Shown piece after piece: positions 14,753-24,749 of a DNA stretch of 64,000 nt. This DNA comes from Ancylomarina sp048268005 (lineage in GTDB: Bacteria; Bacteroidota; Bacteroidia; Bacteroidales; Marinifilaceae), in assembly GCA_048268005.1 (NCBI GenBank), contig JBLWWJ010000001.1, positions 682,001-746,000 on the forward strand. Direction: 5' to 3'. A program made the translations under genes and the position numbers. Numbering within the stretch: position 1 is the first letter of the stretch; each line of letters opens with the position of its first letter. Below the pieces are notes generated by a model that was not told where the DNA came from, did not search any database, and was given only the letters and a program-made list of their open reading frames with translations.

Positions 14753-17437
14753 ATGAACTTAACACACACACTCAAAAAGAATTTAATTGTAGCGATGATG
14801 TCGGCTTGTATTCTTGGTGGAATGCAAGAGCAAACATTTGCTAATAATTTAAATCAACACCAGTCTGAAACGGGAATTTTTAAATTCTTAAAGAAAAAGA
14901 AGAAGAAAACCGAAAATGAGGACTCAAAGGATACTGAAAAGAAAAAATCAGAATTAAAGAATTACGATGAAGTCATTACATCTGAGGCAATCAGTAAAAG
15001 TGGGGTAATCGATATTCATAGAGTAAAGAAGGATTATTATTTCGAATTAAATAAGAATTTATTGGAGCGTGATTTCTTATTAGTGAATAAGATTTCAAAA
15101 GTACCAACAGAAATTAATGAGTTAGGATTTAATAAGGGAATAAATTATCAAAACTTATTAATCAAATTTGAGCTTGATACTATTCTTCAGAAAGTATGGG
15201 TCAAAACATATAAAGGATCCTATTCAAGTAAACAAGGTGATGCAATTACAAAATCGTTTGAGGATAACTATATCCCTTCAATTAGAGAATGCTTTGATTT
15301 AGCTTGTCTGGGAAAAGATTCAACCTCATATATATTTAAGGTTAATAAGGTTTTTGATGGTTCAGAAAAGAGTCTGAATGACTTGTTTGGAATTCTGGGA
15401 TTGCCAGGATCTGCGGTAACTAAGTTGTCTAAGATAAATGAAGTGAAATCCTTTCCTAAGAATGCACTGGTAAAATCTTTATTGACAACAAAGGCTGAGG
15501 GAATTACGGTTTCTATTGAAGTGACAAGTAATATTGTTTTATTGGATGAAAAGCCGATGAAACCAAGATTTGCGGATAAAAGAGTTGGTTTCTTTTCTAC
15601 CAAGCAACATTATTTTAATGATGATCAGCAAGCGCTTGAGAATCGCGAATTGGTAACCAGATGGAGACTAGAACCTAAAAAAGAAGATGTCAAGAGTTAT
15701 TTAGCTGGTGAGTTAGTTGAACCTCAAAAGCAAATTATCTATTATGTAGATCCTGCGACCCCTGCACAATGGCGACAAGCTATTAAGGATGGTATTGATG
15801 ACTGGCAAGTTGCTTTTGAGCAAGCTGGTTTTAAGAATGCTATTATTGCGAAGGATGCACCTGTTGATGATCCTGATTTTGATGGTGACGATGTTCGTTA
15901 TTCTATGGTGACCTATGCCGCATCAAGTCAGGCGAATGCAATGGGACCTTCTGTTGTTGATCCACGATCGGGAGAAATTATTGAAGCCGATATTATTTGG
16001 TGGCACAATGTGATGACTGCACTACAATCCTGGATTCGAGTTCAAACTGGAGTTATTGATCCTAAAGCAAGAGCTAACAAATTTGAAGACGAGCATATGG
16101 CACATGCAATACGTTTTGTTTCTTCACACGAAGTCGGTCATACCTTAGGTTTAATGCACAATATGGGAGCTTCTTATGCTTACCCGGTTGATTCATTAAG
16201 ATCGAAAACCTATACCGAGAAGATGGGCGGGACAGCACCTTCGATTATGGATTATGCTCGTTTTAATTACGTTGCACAACCTGGTGATGGTGTTAAGAAC
16301 ATCACACCTCAAATTGGTATCTACGATATATTCGCCATTGGTTGGGCTTATAAATGGAATAACAAGAAGAGTCCATGGGATGAATTGAGTGATCAAAAGG
16401 CTATGATTCGTAAGCACGAAACAGATCCTTTATACCATTATGGTCCTCAGCAAAATGGTAAGAATACAATTGATCCATCGGCACAAAGTGAAGACTTAGG
16501 TGATAACTCCATGCACGCCAGTCGTTACGGATTGAAAAATCTTGAACGTATTGTTCCTCAGGTTGAAAGCTGGACTTACGAAGAAGGTCAGGATTATGAG
16601 AAAGCCGGTAAGATGATGATGGGTATCATTGGACAATGGTTTACTTATGCCAATCACGTGGTAACAAATGTGGGTGGTGTTTATCTGGATCAACCAGTTT
16701 ATGGGGAGAAGAAAGCGGCTTACAATCATGTTGAAAAAGCTAAACAAAAGGATGCTATTAAATACTTACTTGATGAAGTAATTGATATTCCTGAATGGTT
16801 GACTAAAGCGGATATCTATAATAAGACATATCCTATAAAGGAATCTCCAATTGGTGATATTGAATATGCACCTACAACTTTATTCCGTGATTTGCATGCT
16901 CGAATTTTCTATTCGCTTTTACAAAAAGAGCGTCTGTTAAGAATGCTTGAAAACGAAGCGAAGAATGGGAATAAAGCTTATACCGTTGCAAATATGATGA
17001 ATGATTTGCATCAGGGAATCTTTAAGAAAACAATTAAAGGTTATAAGCTGAATGTGTTTGATCGTCAGAGCCAAAAGAATTTTATCGATGCCTTGATTAT
17101 TACACAGAATAAGTCCATGGCAAAAACGACGAAGAAAACTTTACAGTCGGCATGTTCATGTTCTTTACATAAACACATGCCTGTTTTGTGTGACTATTCG
17201 GTTAAGAACGATAAGATGTTTGAAGAAGAAGTTACTTCAGACGATTCAAAAAACTTCCGTCGTAACGTGTTTTATTCCACAATGAATCGTGTTTCAGATG
17301 CTGTTTCCATGAAAAGAGGTGAACTTATGAAAATTAGAAGCCTTTTAAAGAAACGATTGACGATAAAAGATGAGGCAACTCGTTACCATTATAATGATTT
17401 GATCATGAGGATTGAAGAAGCATTAAATTTAAAATAA
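14753..17437 (+). CDS. Zinc-dependent metalloprotease, metzincin-like (DUF5117/DUF4953 type)
   Basis: An 894-residue secreted protein. It has a signal-like N-terminus (helix at about 10-23), then a Lys-rich linker, a large N-terminal domain and a central protease domain. The zinc site is H459ExxH463xxG466xxH469, the extended metzincin motif, followed by SIMDYARFNYV, a likely Met-turn. The segment SMVTYAASSQANAMGPSVVDPRSGEI just before it is typical of the Bacteroidetes DUF5117/DUF4953 family. A Cys-rich CSCSLHKHMPVLC stretch stands near the C-terminus. The family commonly sits next to SusC/SusD genes, as here (95 bases before susC), which suggests protein or peptide breakdown linked to uptake. 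Confidence 0.85.
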   Translation: MNLTHTLKKNLIVAMMSACILGGMQEQTFANNLNQHQSETGIFKFLKKKKKKTENEDSKDTEKKKSELKNYDEVITSEAISKSGVIDIHRVKKDYYFELNKNLLERDFLLVNKISKVPTEINELGFNKGINYQNLLIKFELDTILQKVWVKTYKGSYSSKQGDAITKSFEDNYIPSIRECFDLACLGKDSTSYIFKVNKVFDGSEKSLNDLFGILGLPGSAVTKLSKINEVKSFPKNALVKSLLTTKAEGITVSIEVTSNIVLLDEKPMKPRFADKRVGFFSTKQHYFNDDQQALENRELVTRWRLEPKKEDVKSYLAGELVEPQKQIIYYVDPATPAQWRQAIKDGIDDWQVAFEQAGFKNAIIAKDAPVDDPDFDGDDVRYSMVTYAASSQANAMGPSVVDPRSGEIIEADIIWWHNVMTALQSWIRVQTGVIDPKARANKFEDEHMAHAIRFVSSHEVGHTLGLMHNMGASYAYPVDSLRSKTYTEKMGGTAPSIMDYARFNYVAQPGDGVKNITPQIGIYDIFAIGWAYKWNNKKSPWDELSDQKAMIRKHETDPLYHYGPQQNGKNTIDPSAQSEDLGDNSMHASRYGLKNLERIVPQVESWTYEEGQDYEKAGKMMMGIIGQWFTYANHVVTNVGGVYLDQPVYGEKKAAYNHVEKAKQKDAIKYLLDEVIDIPEWLTKADIYNKTYPIKESPIGDIEYAPTTLFRDLHARIFYSLLQKERLLRMLENEAKNGNKAYTVANMMNDLHQGIFKKTIKGYKLNVFDRQSQKNFIDALIITQNKSMAKTTKKTLQSACSCSLHKHMPVLCDYSVKNDKMFEEEVTSDDSKNFRRNVFYSTMNRVSDAVSMKRGELMKIRSLLKKRLTIKDEATRYHYNDLIMRIEEALNLK

Positions 17438-17532
17438 TATAAAACGACTAGACAGGTAGGGGGAAGAATTTCACCCTATCTGTCTTTTTACTTACAAAAA
17501 CCACTATTTTAATAACCTTTAAAAATTAAACT

Positions 17533-20500
17533 ATGAAAAGACTGCTAACCTGGCTTTTGATCTGTTTGCCTGCTTTTGTTATGGCACAAGAGACAAAGCA
17601 ACTAAAGGGGAGAGTACTCTCAGCAACCGACGGCGATGTGCTGATCGGTGCTTCGGTGTTTATTGACAAATCGACAATTGGAACCGAAACGGGAGTAAAA
17701 GGAGTGATTGAGAATATCACGATGGGAACGATTACAGATCTTGATGGAAACTTTGTACTTGAAGTACCTACTGCTTTAAAAACTATTTCATGTAGCTATT
17801 TGGGGTTCGAAACTCAAGTTGTTGAAATCGAGGGAAAAGATTTCGTTACAATTAAGCTAAGCGATGCTAATAGTGAGCTAGGAGAGATCGTTGTAACAGG
17901 TTATCAGAAAATTGAAAAGAGAAAAATGACCGGTGCTGTTACAACGCTTGATGTTGAAGATAGTAAACAAGCAGCTGTTCTTGGTGTTGACCAAATGTTA
18001 CAAGGACAATTAGCCGGTGTTAGCGTACAAACAACAGGAGGTGCTCCTGGTGCACCCGCACGAATTCGTATCCGTGGAACGGCTTCACTTAATGGGCCGC
18101 AAGATCCACTTTGGGTTCTCGATGGTATTCCTTTAGAAGGAACAGATCTACCTTCGGATCAGGATGATATAGATGTTGACCAATTAACAAGTTCTCCAAT
18201 TGCTGGCGTAAATCCTGATGATATCGAAAGTATCACTGTTTTAAAAGATGCTTCGGCAACAGCAATTTATGGTGCTCGCGCAGCAAATGGCGTCATTGTA
18301 ATTACAACAAAAAAAGGTAAAAAAGGTAAAGTGAGGGTTAACTATTCAGGAACGTTTAGTTATAAACCAAAGCCAAACATTGATCGATTAAATTTGATGA
18401 ATTCATCAGAGAAAGTTGATTTGGAACTTCAATTGGCAAAGTCAGGGTATTCATATAAACCCAATCAGGGTGCTATAGCCCGTATTTTAAATAATTATAA
18501 CGCGCTAGATTTGTTTAAGTCAGATGGCTTTTCTGCTATTCCAGCTGACGCCCAGTCAGAAATAAGTGCATTAAGAAATGTGAATGCCAATTGGAATGAT
18601 CAATTATATGATGATGCATTTTCTCAAAATCATCACTTTAGCTTTTCCGGAGGAACTGAAAAACACGATTACTATATTTCGGCTGGTTATTATAATGAAA
18701 AAGGAAATCTTTCAGGAACTTCAGTAGATCGTTATAATCTTTCAGTAAAAAATAATTTTAAGGTTAGCAGTCGCTTTAAAGCTGGTGTTTCCTTAATGGT
18801 TAATCGAAGAATTAATAAAAGTTATTTAACAGACAGTCAGTCTTTTTCCAATCCGGTATATTATTCTCGTAAAGCCAATCCTTATTATTTACCTACTGGT
18901 GAAGATAATGCCTATCTATATGATAAGGATATTAACAGTACAACGGGACAATTACTAGATTACAATATATTGGAAGAACGTGCAAACACTGGAAACGAAC
19001 TTAAAAGTGACGGTGTGTTGGCAAATTTCAATATCGAATGGAAATTGTCGAAAGCCTTTACATTTGAATCGCAATTAGGCTTACAAGTAGATAAGCTTGC
19101 AAACGAAAAGCTTGCAAAACAGGATAGCTATTATGTAAGAAAAGAACGTTATGATAGTCGTTATAATGGAGGAAAAGATTTCCTTCTTCCCGAAACAGGA
19201 GGAATTATTCGAAACTATACAAGCGATCGTTTTCAATATACCTTAAAAAATATATTGAAATATAGTAAGAATATTAATGGGGATCATGATGTTTCTTTCA
19301 TGTTAGGTAATGAATTAAGAGAGGCCTCTTTAAAAACGATTCAAAGCTTTGGTTATGGATATGACCACCTGAATTTGACTACTCAGGCAATATCATATCG
19401 TGATGAGCAAGATTATAGAAAATACCCTTCTTACCTGGCAGGAGATGTAAAAGATAGATTCGTTTCTTTCTTTGGTACTGGTGGATATACCTACAAAGAT
19501 AAATATACTGTTTTCGCAAGCGTTCGTTGGGATGGATCGAATCTCTTTGGTGTAAACCGAAAGTATAAATATCTACCATTGTGGTCTCTTGGGACTACTT
19601 GGAGAATAAAAGAAGAAAGCTTTCTGAAAGATGTTGCGTTTTTGAATAAACTACAGTTGCGTGCATCATATGGTTTACAAGGTAATATTGATAAATCAAC
19701 ATCTCCTTATGTTATTGGGATTTATAACCGAGTTAAGGTTTTACCAGGAGTTGATGAGAATGGCTTAACCGTTTCGTCACCACCAAATCCAAAATTGAGA
19801 TGGGAGAAAACTTCTACTTATAATTTGGGACTTGATTTTGGTTTTTTTAATAATACGATTAGTGGTAGTATAGATGGATATGTTCGTAAATCTTCTGATT
19901 TGATTGGGCCTAAATCTCTTCCATATTCTACAGGATTTAATGTGACATCGGTAAACTTTGCGGAGACTACCAATAAGGGAATTGAATTCTCTATTTACAC
20001 AAGAAATATTAAAACGAAAGATTTCTCATGGTCAACTCAACTCAATATTGCTTATAATACGAGCAATGTAGATAAGATTTTAAATGCGAATAATTTATTA
20101 ACACCATCGGTAAATCAGGCAGGTCATCCTATTAATTCTATATTTACGTTGAAACAGGCGGGATTAGATGAAAATGGTATCCCGATGATTTATAAGAAAA
20201 ATGGTGACAAGGTTAAGCTGGCTGATGCCTTCCAAATGGATGATACATCGATTAAAGCGAGACAAGATTTAAAGGCATTATATGAAAGTTTTGGTATTAT
20301 TTTAACGGATCAGCAATTATTGGATATTGTGCCTCCAACTTTTACTTCGAAACTAACTGCTGCTGAGCAACGTGATTTATATACTTATTCAGGATCATCA
20401 GATCCAAAATATTCAGGAGGTTTAACCAATAAATTTACCTATAAAAGTTTTGATTTAAGTTTAGGTATTGTTTTCAATCTTGGTCATAAGGTTCTTGCAC

Positions 20501-20925
20501 AGCCCAAGTATAGTATGACAAATTTTGATAGAGGACTCAACTGGAATAAATCAGTCTTAGATAGATGGACTCCTGAAAATACAGGGGCTACACTACCAAG
20601 AATTATAGATGGAGCATCTAAATCGGATCCATTGTATAGTACTTATTATTTATTGGCAACAAATCCTGCAATTGAGCAGTTGCTTAGTTCAAATGTTCGC
20701 GATGCTAGTTATGTTCGTCTTCAAACTGTACGATTGGGGTATACATGTTCAAAAGAGTTTGTAAGAAAACTTCAACTTAGTGGTTTAAGGGTATTTGTTG
20801 AGGCTAAGAACCTAGCAGTGCTTTATGGTGACTATAAGGATTATTTAGATCCTGAAACAATTGGGAATCCATTGGCACAGCCTCTACCTAAAACGGTATC
20901 ATTTGGGGTGAAAGCAAATTTCTAA
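17533..20925 (+). CDS. SusC/RagA-family TonB-dependent outer-membrane transporter
   Basis: A 1130-residue beta-barrel transporter for importing oligomers across the outer membrane. A signal peptide (MKRLLTWLLICLPAFVMAQ) precedes a carboxypeptidase-like domain (about 23-125). The TonB-box-like EIVVTGYQKIEKRKMTGAV comes next, then the plug with GTASLNGPQDPLWVLDGIPL and SITVLKDASATAIYGARAANGVIVITTKKG, and the barrel ending in aromatic Phe. The N-terminal domain carries an unusually long loop (about residues 50-75, GTETGVKGVIENITMG) before the DLDGNF core. Its place after the metalloprotease and before susD suggests peptides as cargo, but the sequence does not show this. Confidence 0.92.
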   Translation: MKRLLTWLLICLPAFVMAQETKQLKGRVLSATDGDVLIGASVFIDKSTIGTETGVKGVIENITMGTITDLDGNFVLEVPTALKTISCSYLGFETQVVEIEGKDFVTIKLSDANSELGEIVVTGYQKIEKRKMTGAVTTLDVEDSKQAAVLGVDQMLQGQLAGVSVQTTGGAPGAPARIRIRGTASLNGPQDPLWVLDGIPLEGTDLPSDQDDIDVDQLTSSPIAGVNPDDIESITVLKDASATAIYGARAANGVIVITTKKGKKGKVRVNYSGTFSYKPKPNIDRLNLMNSSEKVDLELQLAKSGYSYKPNQGAIARILNNYNALDLFKSDGFSAIPADAQSEISALRNVNANWNDQLYDDAFSQNHHFSFSGGTEKHDYYISAGYYNEKGNLSGTSVDRYNLSVKNNFKVSSRFKAGVSLMVNRRINKSYLTDSQSFSNPVYYSRKANPYYLPTGEDNAYLYDKDINSTTGQLLDYNILEERANTGNELKSDGVLANFNIEWKLSKAFTFESQLGLQVDKLANEKLAKQDSYYVRKERYDSRYNGGKDFLLPETGGIIRNYTSDRFQYTLKNILKYSKNINGDHDVSFMLGNELREASLKTIQSFGYGYDHLNLTTQAISYRDEQDYRKYPSYLAGDVKDRFVSFFGTGGYTYKDKYTVFASVRWDGSNLFGVNRKYKYLPLWSLGTTWRIKEESFLKDVAFLNKLQLRASYGLQGNIDKSTSPYVIGIYNRVKVLPGVDENGLTVSSPPNPKLRWEKTSTYNLGLDFGFFNNTISGSIDGYVRKSSDLIGPKSLPYSTGFNVTSVNFAETTNKGIEFSIYTRNIKTKDFSWSTQLNIAYNTSNVDKILNANNLLTPSVNQAGHPINSIFTLKQAGLDENGIPMIYKKNGDKVKLADAFQMDDTSIKARQDLKALYESFGIILTDQQLLDIVPPTFTSKLTAAEQRDLYTYSGSSDPKYSGGLTNKFTYKSFDLSLGIVFNLGHKVLAQPKYSMTNFDRGLNWNKSVLDRWTPENTGATLPRIIDGASKSDPLYSTYYLLATNPAIEQLLSSNVRDASYVRLQTVRLGYTCSKEFVRKLQLSGLRVFVEAKNLAVLYGDYKDYLDPETIGNPLAQPLPKTVSFGVKANF

Positions 20926-20962
20926 AATTAAAGCAGATTAGAACCTTATAAGAATATTCAAA

Positions 20963-22342
20963 ATGAAGAATAGAATAAGAAATAACATATTTGTATTATT
21001 TGCAATTATTGCAATTGGATTCAGTTCTTGCGATAATTATTTGGATGTGAAACCCAAAGGACAAGTAATTCCAACACGTGCGATTGAGTTTAGAGAAATG
21101 CTTACAAAGGCATATGGTAGTTTCCCAAATAGTAGGGGATTGGTAGCAATTGCCTCTGACGAAATGGATTTAAAAACAGGGGATACTGAAGGATTGTACG
21201 ATTTCCGTAATATTTATCAGTGGGATCAAAATGCAGGAGGAGCCGAGTCTGATCTTGGGTATTTACCAATGTATAAAACAATTTTTTATTGTAATTATAT
21301 TTTAGAAAATATTGATAGTGCGATTGAAGGTACGCAAGAGGAAATTGATCAAACCAAAGGTGAAACCTATCTTTTGAGAGCTTACTCTCATTTTATTTTA
21401 TCAAATATTTTCGGAGATCAATATCAACCAAGCGTTAACGATCAGTTAAAAACTGCTCCCTTAGTAACTTCTGTTAATCTAGATGCAAATCCTTTCCCAT
21501 GCACTTTAAAAGAAATGAATGATAGCATCGTTTCAGATATTGATAGGGGTAAAAGCTTGATGAATGTTGATAAACAAGAAGAAGCTGGGTTGAGATATCG
21601 TTTCTCTCAAAATGCAGCTAATGCTTTCGAGGCTCGCTTTTATTTATACACAGGACAATGGACAATGGCGCTTGAAGCTGCTCAAAAGGTAATTAATAAT
21701 AAAACTTATTCTCTTGTAGATTTTGCAAGTTTTGGCGATGATGATGTATTGCCAACACATTTTGAGTCATCAGAATCGATTTTAGCATTAGAAAAAACAT
21801 GCGATTTTAAAATTCATAGTGCTGTTGTGGCATCCTCTGCATTAACTGATGCTTTTGATCAGGCAAATGATATGCGTTTTTCAAAATATTTGAAGTACGA
21901 CTATGATGCTTCAGGATATCAATTTTCAGGGAATAAGGTTAGTTACGATAAATTTAAAACAACATTCAGATTGTCGGAACTTTATTTAACTGCAGCAGAA
22001 GCAGCTTTTAACTTGAAAGATTTTGATGCATCAAAAAGCTATTTAAAATCATTGATAGAAAAGAGATATTCAACAGAATCTGTTGAAGCTGAAAAAACTG
22101 TTATTGATAATCTTTCAGAAACTGATTTGAAAACACGTCTTTTTAACGAACGTTTTAAAGAATTATGTGCGGAAGGTCATCGTTGGTTCGATTTAAAAAG
22201 AATGGGAAAACCTTCGATAATTCACACTGTGAAGGAAACAGCGGACGTTTCTAAGGAGTTCGTCCTTAACGAAAATGATTCTCGTTATGTATTCCCTTTT
22301 CCAAACGAAGTTGTTCAAAATAACCCAAATTTAAAAAATTAG
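20963..22342 (+). CDS. SusD/RagB-family substrate-binding lipoprotein
   Basis: A 459-residue surface lipoprotein that caps the SusC transporter. The lipobox ends at the Cys of SSCDNYLDV near residue 23. Internal features are typical of SusD: an N-terminal YLDVKPKGQVIPT, the TPR-like ETYLLRAYSHFILSNIFGD, and the C-terminal NERFKELCAEGHRWFDLKRMGKP with the ending FPNEVVQNNPNLKN. It begins 37 bases after susC and is followed by a strong terminator, closing the transcription unit that starts with the protease. Confidence 0.92.
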   Translation: MKNRIRNNIFVLFAIIAIGFSSCDNYLDVKPKGQVIPTRAIEFREMLTKAYGSFPNSRGLVAIASDEMDLKTGDTEGLYDFRNIYQWDQNAGGAESDLGYLPMYKTIFYCNYILENIDSAIEGTQEEIDQTKGETYLLRAYSHFILSNIFGDQYQPSVNDQLKTAPLVTSVNLDANPFPCTLKEMNDSIVSDIDRGKSLMNVDKQEEAGLRYRFSQNAANAFEARFYLYTGQWTMALEAAQKVINNKTYSLVDFASFGDDDVLPTHFESSESILALEKTCDFKIHSAVVASSALTDAFDQANDMRFSKYLKYDYDASGYQFSGNKVSYDKFKTTFRLSELYLTAAEAAFNLKDFDASKSYLKSLIEKRYSTESVEAEKTVIDNLSETDLKTRLFNERFKELCAEGHRWFDLKRMGKPSIIHTVKETADVSKEFVLNENDSRYVFPFPNEVVQNNPNLKN

Positions 22343-22372
22343 AAGTTAAGGTTAATAAATAAATCTGAATCA

Positions 22373-22410
22373 AAAAGGGGCTTTCTGTTACAGAAAGCCC
22401 CTTTTCTTTT
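22373..22410 (+). terminator. Terminator after susD
   Basis: A 15-bp perfect stem, AAAAGGGGCTTTCTG with CAGAAAGCCCCTTTT, encloses a three-base loop and is followed by a T-rich run. Confidence 0.88.
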
Positions 22411-22438
22411 TAAATTTACAAGCTAAATACGAAAAGCT

Positions 22439-23209
22439 ATGATTAGTGTTGCAATAGTAGAGGATGAGCGTTTAGCCGCTCGTGAGTTGGAGAAGAACTT
22501 ATTGAGCTTGCGTCCGGGAGAAATAGATGTCAAAATAAAGCTTGAGAACGTCAGTCAGGCTGTAACTTGGTTTTCTGAAAATCAGGTTGATCTTATTTTT
22601 ATGGATGTGCATCTGGGTGATGGGAATAGTTTTTCCATATTTGAGAAAATTAAACTTAAAACACCTGTTATATTCACGACTGCTTACGATCAGTATGCCA
22701 TTCAGGCTTTTAAGCAATGCAGTATTGACTATTTACTAAAACCTATCGATGAAGAAGATTTAGAACAAGCTCTTAATAAATATGATGAGATGTTTGCGAA
22801 ACCTAAGTCTCTTGATATTGAAGCTTTGCAGAATTCATTACAATCAATCATAGGAGGCAATAAGTACCAAGAGCGTTTTATGGTCAGTCGTGGTGAGCGT
22901 CTTATTTCGATGGATTTGGATCAAGTCTCCTATTTTATGGCAGACGGAAAAGCCTGCTACCTTTTTAGCAAGGAGGGAACACGTTACTTGTTTGATGGAA
23001 CTTTAGCAAATCTGGAAAAGAAATTGGATCCTAATACTTTTTTTCGAATCAACAGAAAATTTATCGTTAGTTACTCTTCGATAGTTGATATGGCTTACTA
23101 TTCAAAGACAAGAATAAAATTGAATCTCAATCCGACTTGTGATGAAGCTATGGATGCTATCGTGAGTCAGGACAAGAGTGCTGAATTCAAAAGATGGTTG
23201 AATCAGTAA
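22439..23209 (+). CDS. LytTR-family response regulator
   Basis: A 256-residue regulator with a receiver domain (acidic pocket V-E-D-E at the start, phosphoacceptor Asp56 in IFMDVHLGD) and a C-terminal LytTR DNA-binding domain (about 145-250). The DNA-binding part includes FFRINRKFIVSYSSIVDM. It is separated from susD by a terminator and has no adjacent kinase. The LytS-type kinase upstream of the same cluster at 12433 is the nearest candidate partner. It probably controls the protease-SusCD genes, which is inference from position. Confidence 0.87.
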   Translation: MISVAIVEDERLAARELEKNLLSLRPGEIDVKIKLENVSQAVTWFSENQVDLIFMDVHLGDGNSFSIFEKIKLKTPVIFTTAYDQYAIQAFKQCSIDYLLKPIDEEDLEQALNKYDEMFAKPKSLDIEALQNSLQSIIGGNKYQERFMVSRGERLISMDLDQVSYFMADGKACYLFSKEGTRYLFDGTLANLEKKLDPNTFFRINRKFIVSYSSIVDMAYYSKTRIKLNLNPTCDEAMDAIVSQDKSAEFKRWLNQ

Positions 23210-23236
23210 AGGATTTACTAAAATCTTATTATAAAT

Positions 23237-23266
23237 AAAAAAGGCTGAGTTTCCTCAGCCTTTTCT
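23237..23266. terminator. Bidirectional terminator between the LytTR gene and the transglutaminase-like gene
   Basis: AAGGCTGAG (23241-23249) and CTCAGCCTT (23254-23262) form a stem with A-run and T-run on either side, between converging genes. Confidence 0.8.
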
Positions 23267-23285
23267 TGTATACAGAACTTCATGA

Positions 23286-24329
23286 TTAAATTTCTTTAAA
23301 GGAAAATGATTTTGTGTAAGCTCCAGCTTGACCATCATTTTCTACAATAGGGTAGACAAAGAAGTTGACAGAACCTTTAGAATAACCTTCCAATATTAAA
23401 TCACGACCTTGAGTCATCTCAACACGATTGGCATCCAAGTTTCCATAATAGAACTCAGCTTTTTCAGGTGCTTTATCTGCTTCAGAAATATCTACAGGAA
23501 ACCACTCATTATTTTGATGGTAATCTGCCCAACAATGGTAACCACCAATTTGTCCTGTCTGACCTTTAGGAATAGAGAAGCCAATATGAAAACGTGCCGG
23601 CACATTCATGCTACGAGCCAAAGACATAAAGTAAGAATGAAAGTCGGTACAATTACCTACCGAAATATCACAGGCATAGTTTGAATTACCATTCCCAAAA
23701 GTAAACTCACCGGCAATTTTTGTTGTATTTAAGTAGAGGGAAACAACACTGTCTTTACTGATTCCTTTTTTGATGTTTGAAGGTAAACTGGCATAATATT
23801 GATCGGAAGAATTCTGAGCTTTTGGCTTGCCATAATACATCTCATTTAGAATGAAATTGTAAACAGGCTTCATATTATCCGATGAAAAGTAGTTTGCTTT
23901 TGCGATTGAATCGAAACGTTCCCCAATAGGAACCAATCGATTAGCTTTAAGGTATAGGTTTGGATCTGTATCCTCAAACTTAGAATTTGTTCGTTGCTTT
24001 CGTTTCACATTAAAATGAATGTTTATATCTGCAGTTTGAGCTAATCCTTCTTTTAAATCAGCATAAAAGTAAGTATTACCATGCTGCTCTTCAGTCTTTA
24101 TTTCATAAGGAATATCCGTATCAATAGATAACTCACTAATCGTTTGTACTTCATTCGATTGAGGTACAGGAATCCAAACCTTCATGTTTTTGCCTGAATT
24201 GGCTTGCAGGCTCACTTTATAATTGAACTCAAAATTTCTCTCCGGCACTTTACTGCAACTGCTTAATACAATTACAGCTATAAATAACATCCATCTCATC
24301 ATCATCTCTTTAAAGGATTTAGTATCCAA
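23286..24329 (-). CDS. Transglutaminase-like lipoprotein
   Basis: A 347-residue exported lipoprotein with a lipobox at IVLSSCSK (Cys near residue 26). The C-terminal half holds a transglutaminase/protease-like core: a Cys in VGNCTDFHSYFMSLARSMNVPARFH, a His in GGYHCWADYH, and a following Asp in WFPVDISEA. These would form the Cys-His-Asp triad. The N-terminal 140 residues resemble the immunoglobulin-like domain often found before this core. The family includes peptidases and cross-linking enzymes; the substrate is unknown. Several Met codons (at residues 9-11) could also serve as the start. It stands alone on the minus strand. Confidence 0.78.
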   Translation of the reverse strand: MDTKSFKEMMMRWMLFIAVIVLSSCSKVPERNFEFNYKVSLQANSGKNMKVWIPVPQSNEVQTISELSIDTDIPYEIKTEEQHGNTYFYADLKEGLAQTADINIHFNVKRKQRTNSKFEDTDPNLYLKANRLVPIGERFDSIAKANYFSSDNMKPVYNFILNEMYYGKPKAQNSSDQYYASLPSNIKKGISKDSVVSLYLNTTKIAGEFTFGNGNSNYACDISVGNCTDFHSYFMSLARSMNVPARFHIGFSIPKGQTGQIGGYHCWADYHQNNEWFPVDISEADKAPEKAEFYYGNLDANRVEMTQGRDLILEGYSKGSVNFFVYPIVENDGQAGAYTKSFSFKEI

Positions 24330-24455
24330 ATTTTTAACAATCGTGCAAAAGTAGACTAAAGCTTTTGTATTACAAAGTGATAGAAGTAATGAGTCGTAGG
24401 AAATACCTTATTTATAAAATAGTGAGGTGATCATCATGAAAACATAGCTCCTGCT

Positions 24456-24500
24456 GATATGTTATCTGCAGTTATCGATTTGGGGATCTGAGATCTCCTT
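24456..24500. repeat. Imperfect direct repeat, copy 1
   Basis: The segment beginning GATATGTTATCTGCAG recurs at 24566-24611 with about six substitutions and one inserted base. The repeat interval is 110 bases. No open frame runs through both copies. Confidence 0.6.
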
Positions 24501-24565
24501 TATTTCCAGCATTGGCGATTGAAAATCTAGGACATCCTTCGTTTTATAAGGAGTAGGCTACTGTA

Positions 24566-24611
24566 GATATGTTATCTGCAGGTATCGGTTTGGGAATCTG
24601 TGATCCTCCTT
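24566..24611. repeat. Imperfect direct repeat, copy 2
   Basis: Second copy of the segment at 24456-24500; similarity extends a few bases to the left (TAGGCTACTGTA against TAGCTCCTGCT). Confidence 0.6.
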
Positions 24612-24683
24612 AAATACTTGCGATCTTTGCGAAATTGATTTCGCGATCTTTGCCTTTAAATTAAGACATACATCCTTGCTGTA

Positions 24684-24712
24684 TTGCTGTTGACACCTTT
24701 TTACTAAATTTG
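24684..24712 (+). promoter_or_regulatory. Bacteroidetes-type promoter of hrpB
   Basis: TTG at 24684-24686 and TAAATTTG at 24705-24712 are 18 bases apart. Transcription would begin near 24718, 32 bases before the TTG start codon. Confidence 0.6.
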
Positions 24713-24749
24713 CAGATTCAAGCATTCAGATCATTAAAATCCTTTCAAC

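Larger units (their letters stand above)
24330..24683. other. Intergenic stretch with duplicated segment
   Basis: No gene is visible. Two imperfect copies of a 45-base segment (24456-24500 and 24566-24611) are listed separately. To their right an 11-base word GCGATCTTTGC occurs at 24620-24630 and 24643-24653, and its inner edges form the near-palindrome GCGAAATTGATTTCGC at 24629-24644. Confidence 0.45.
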
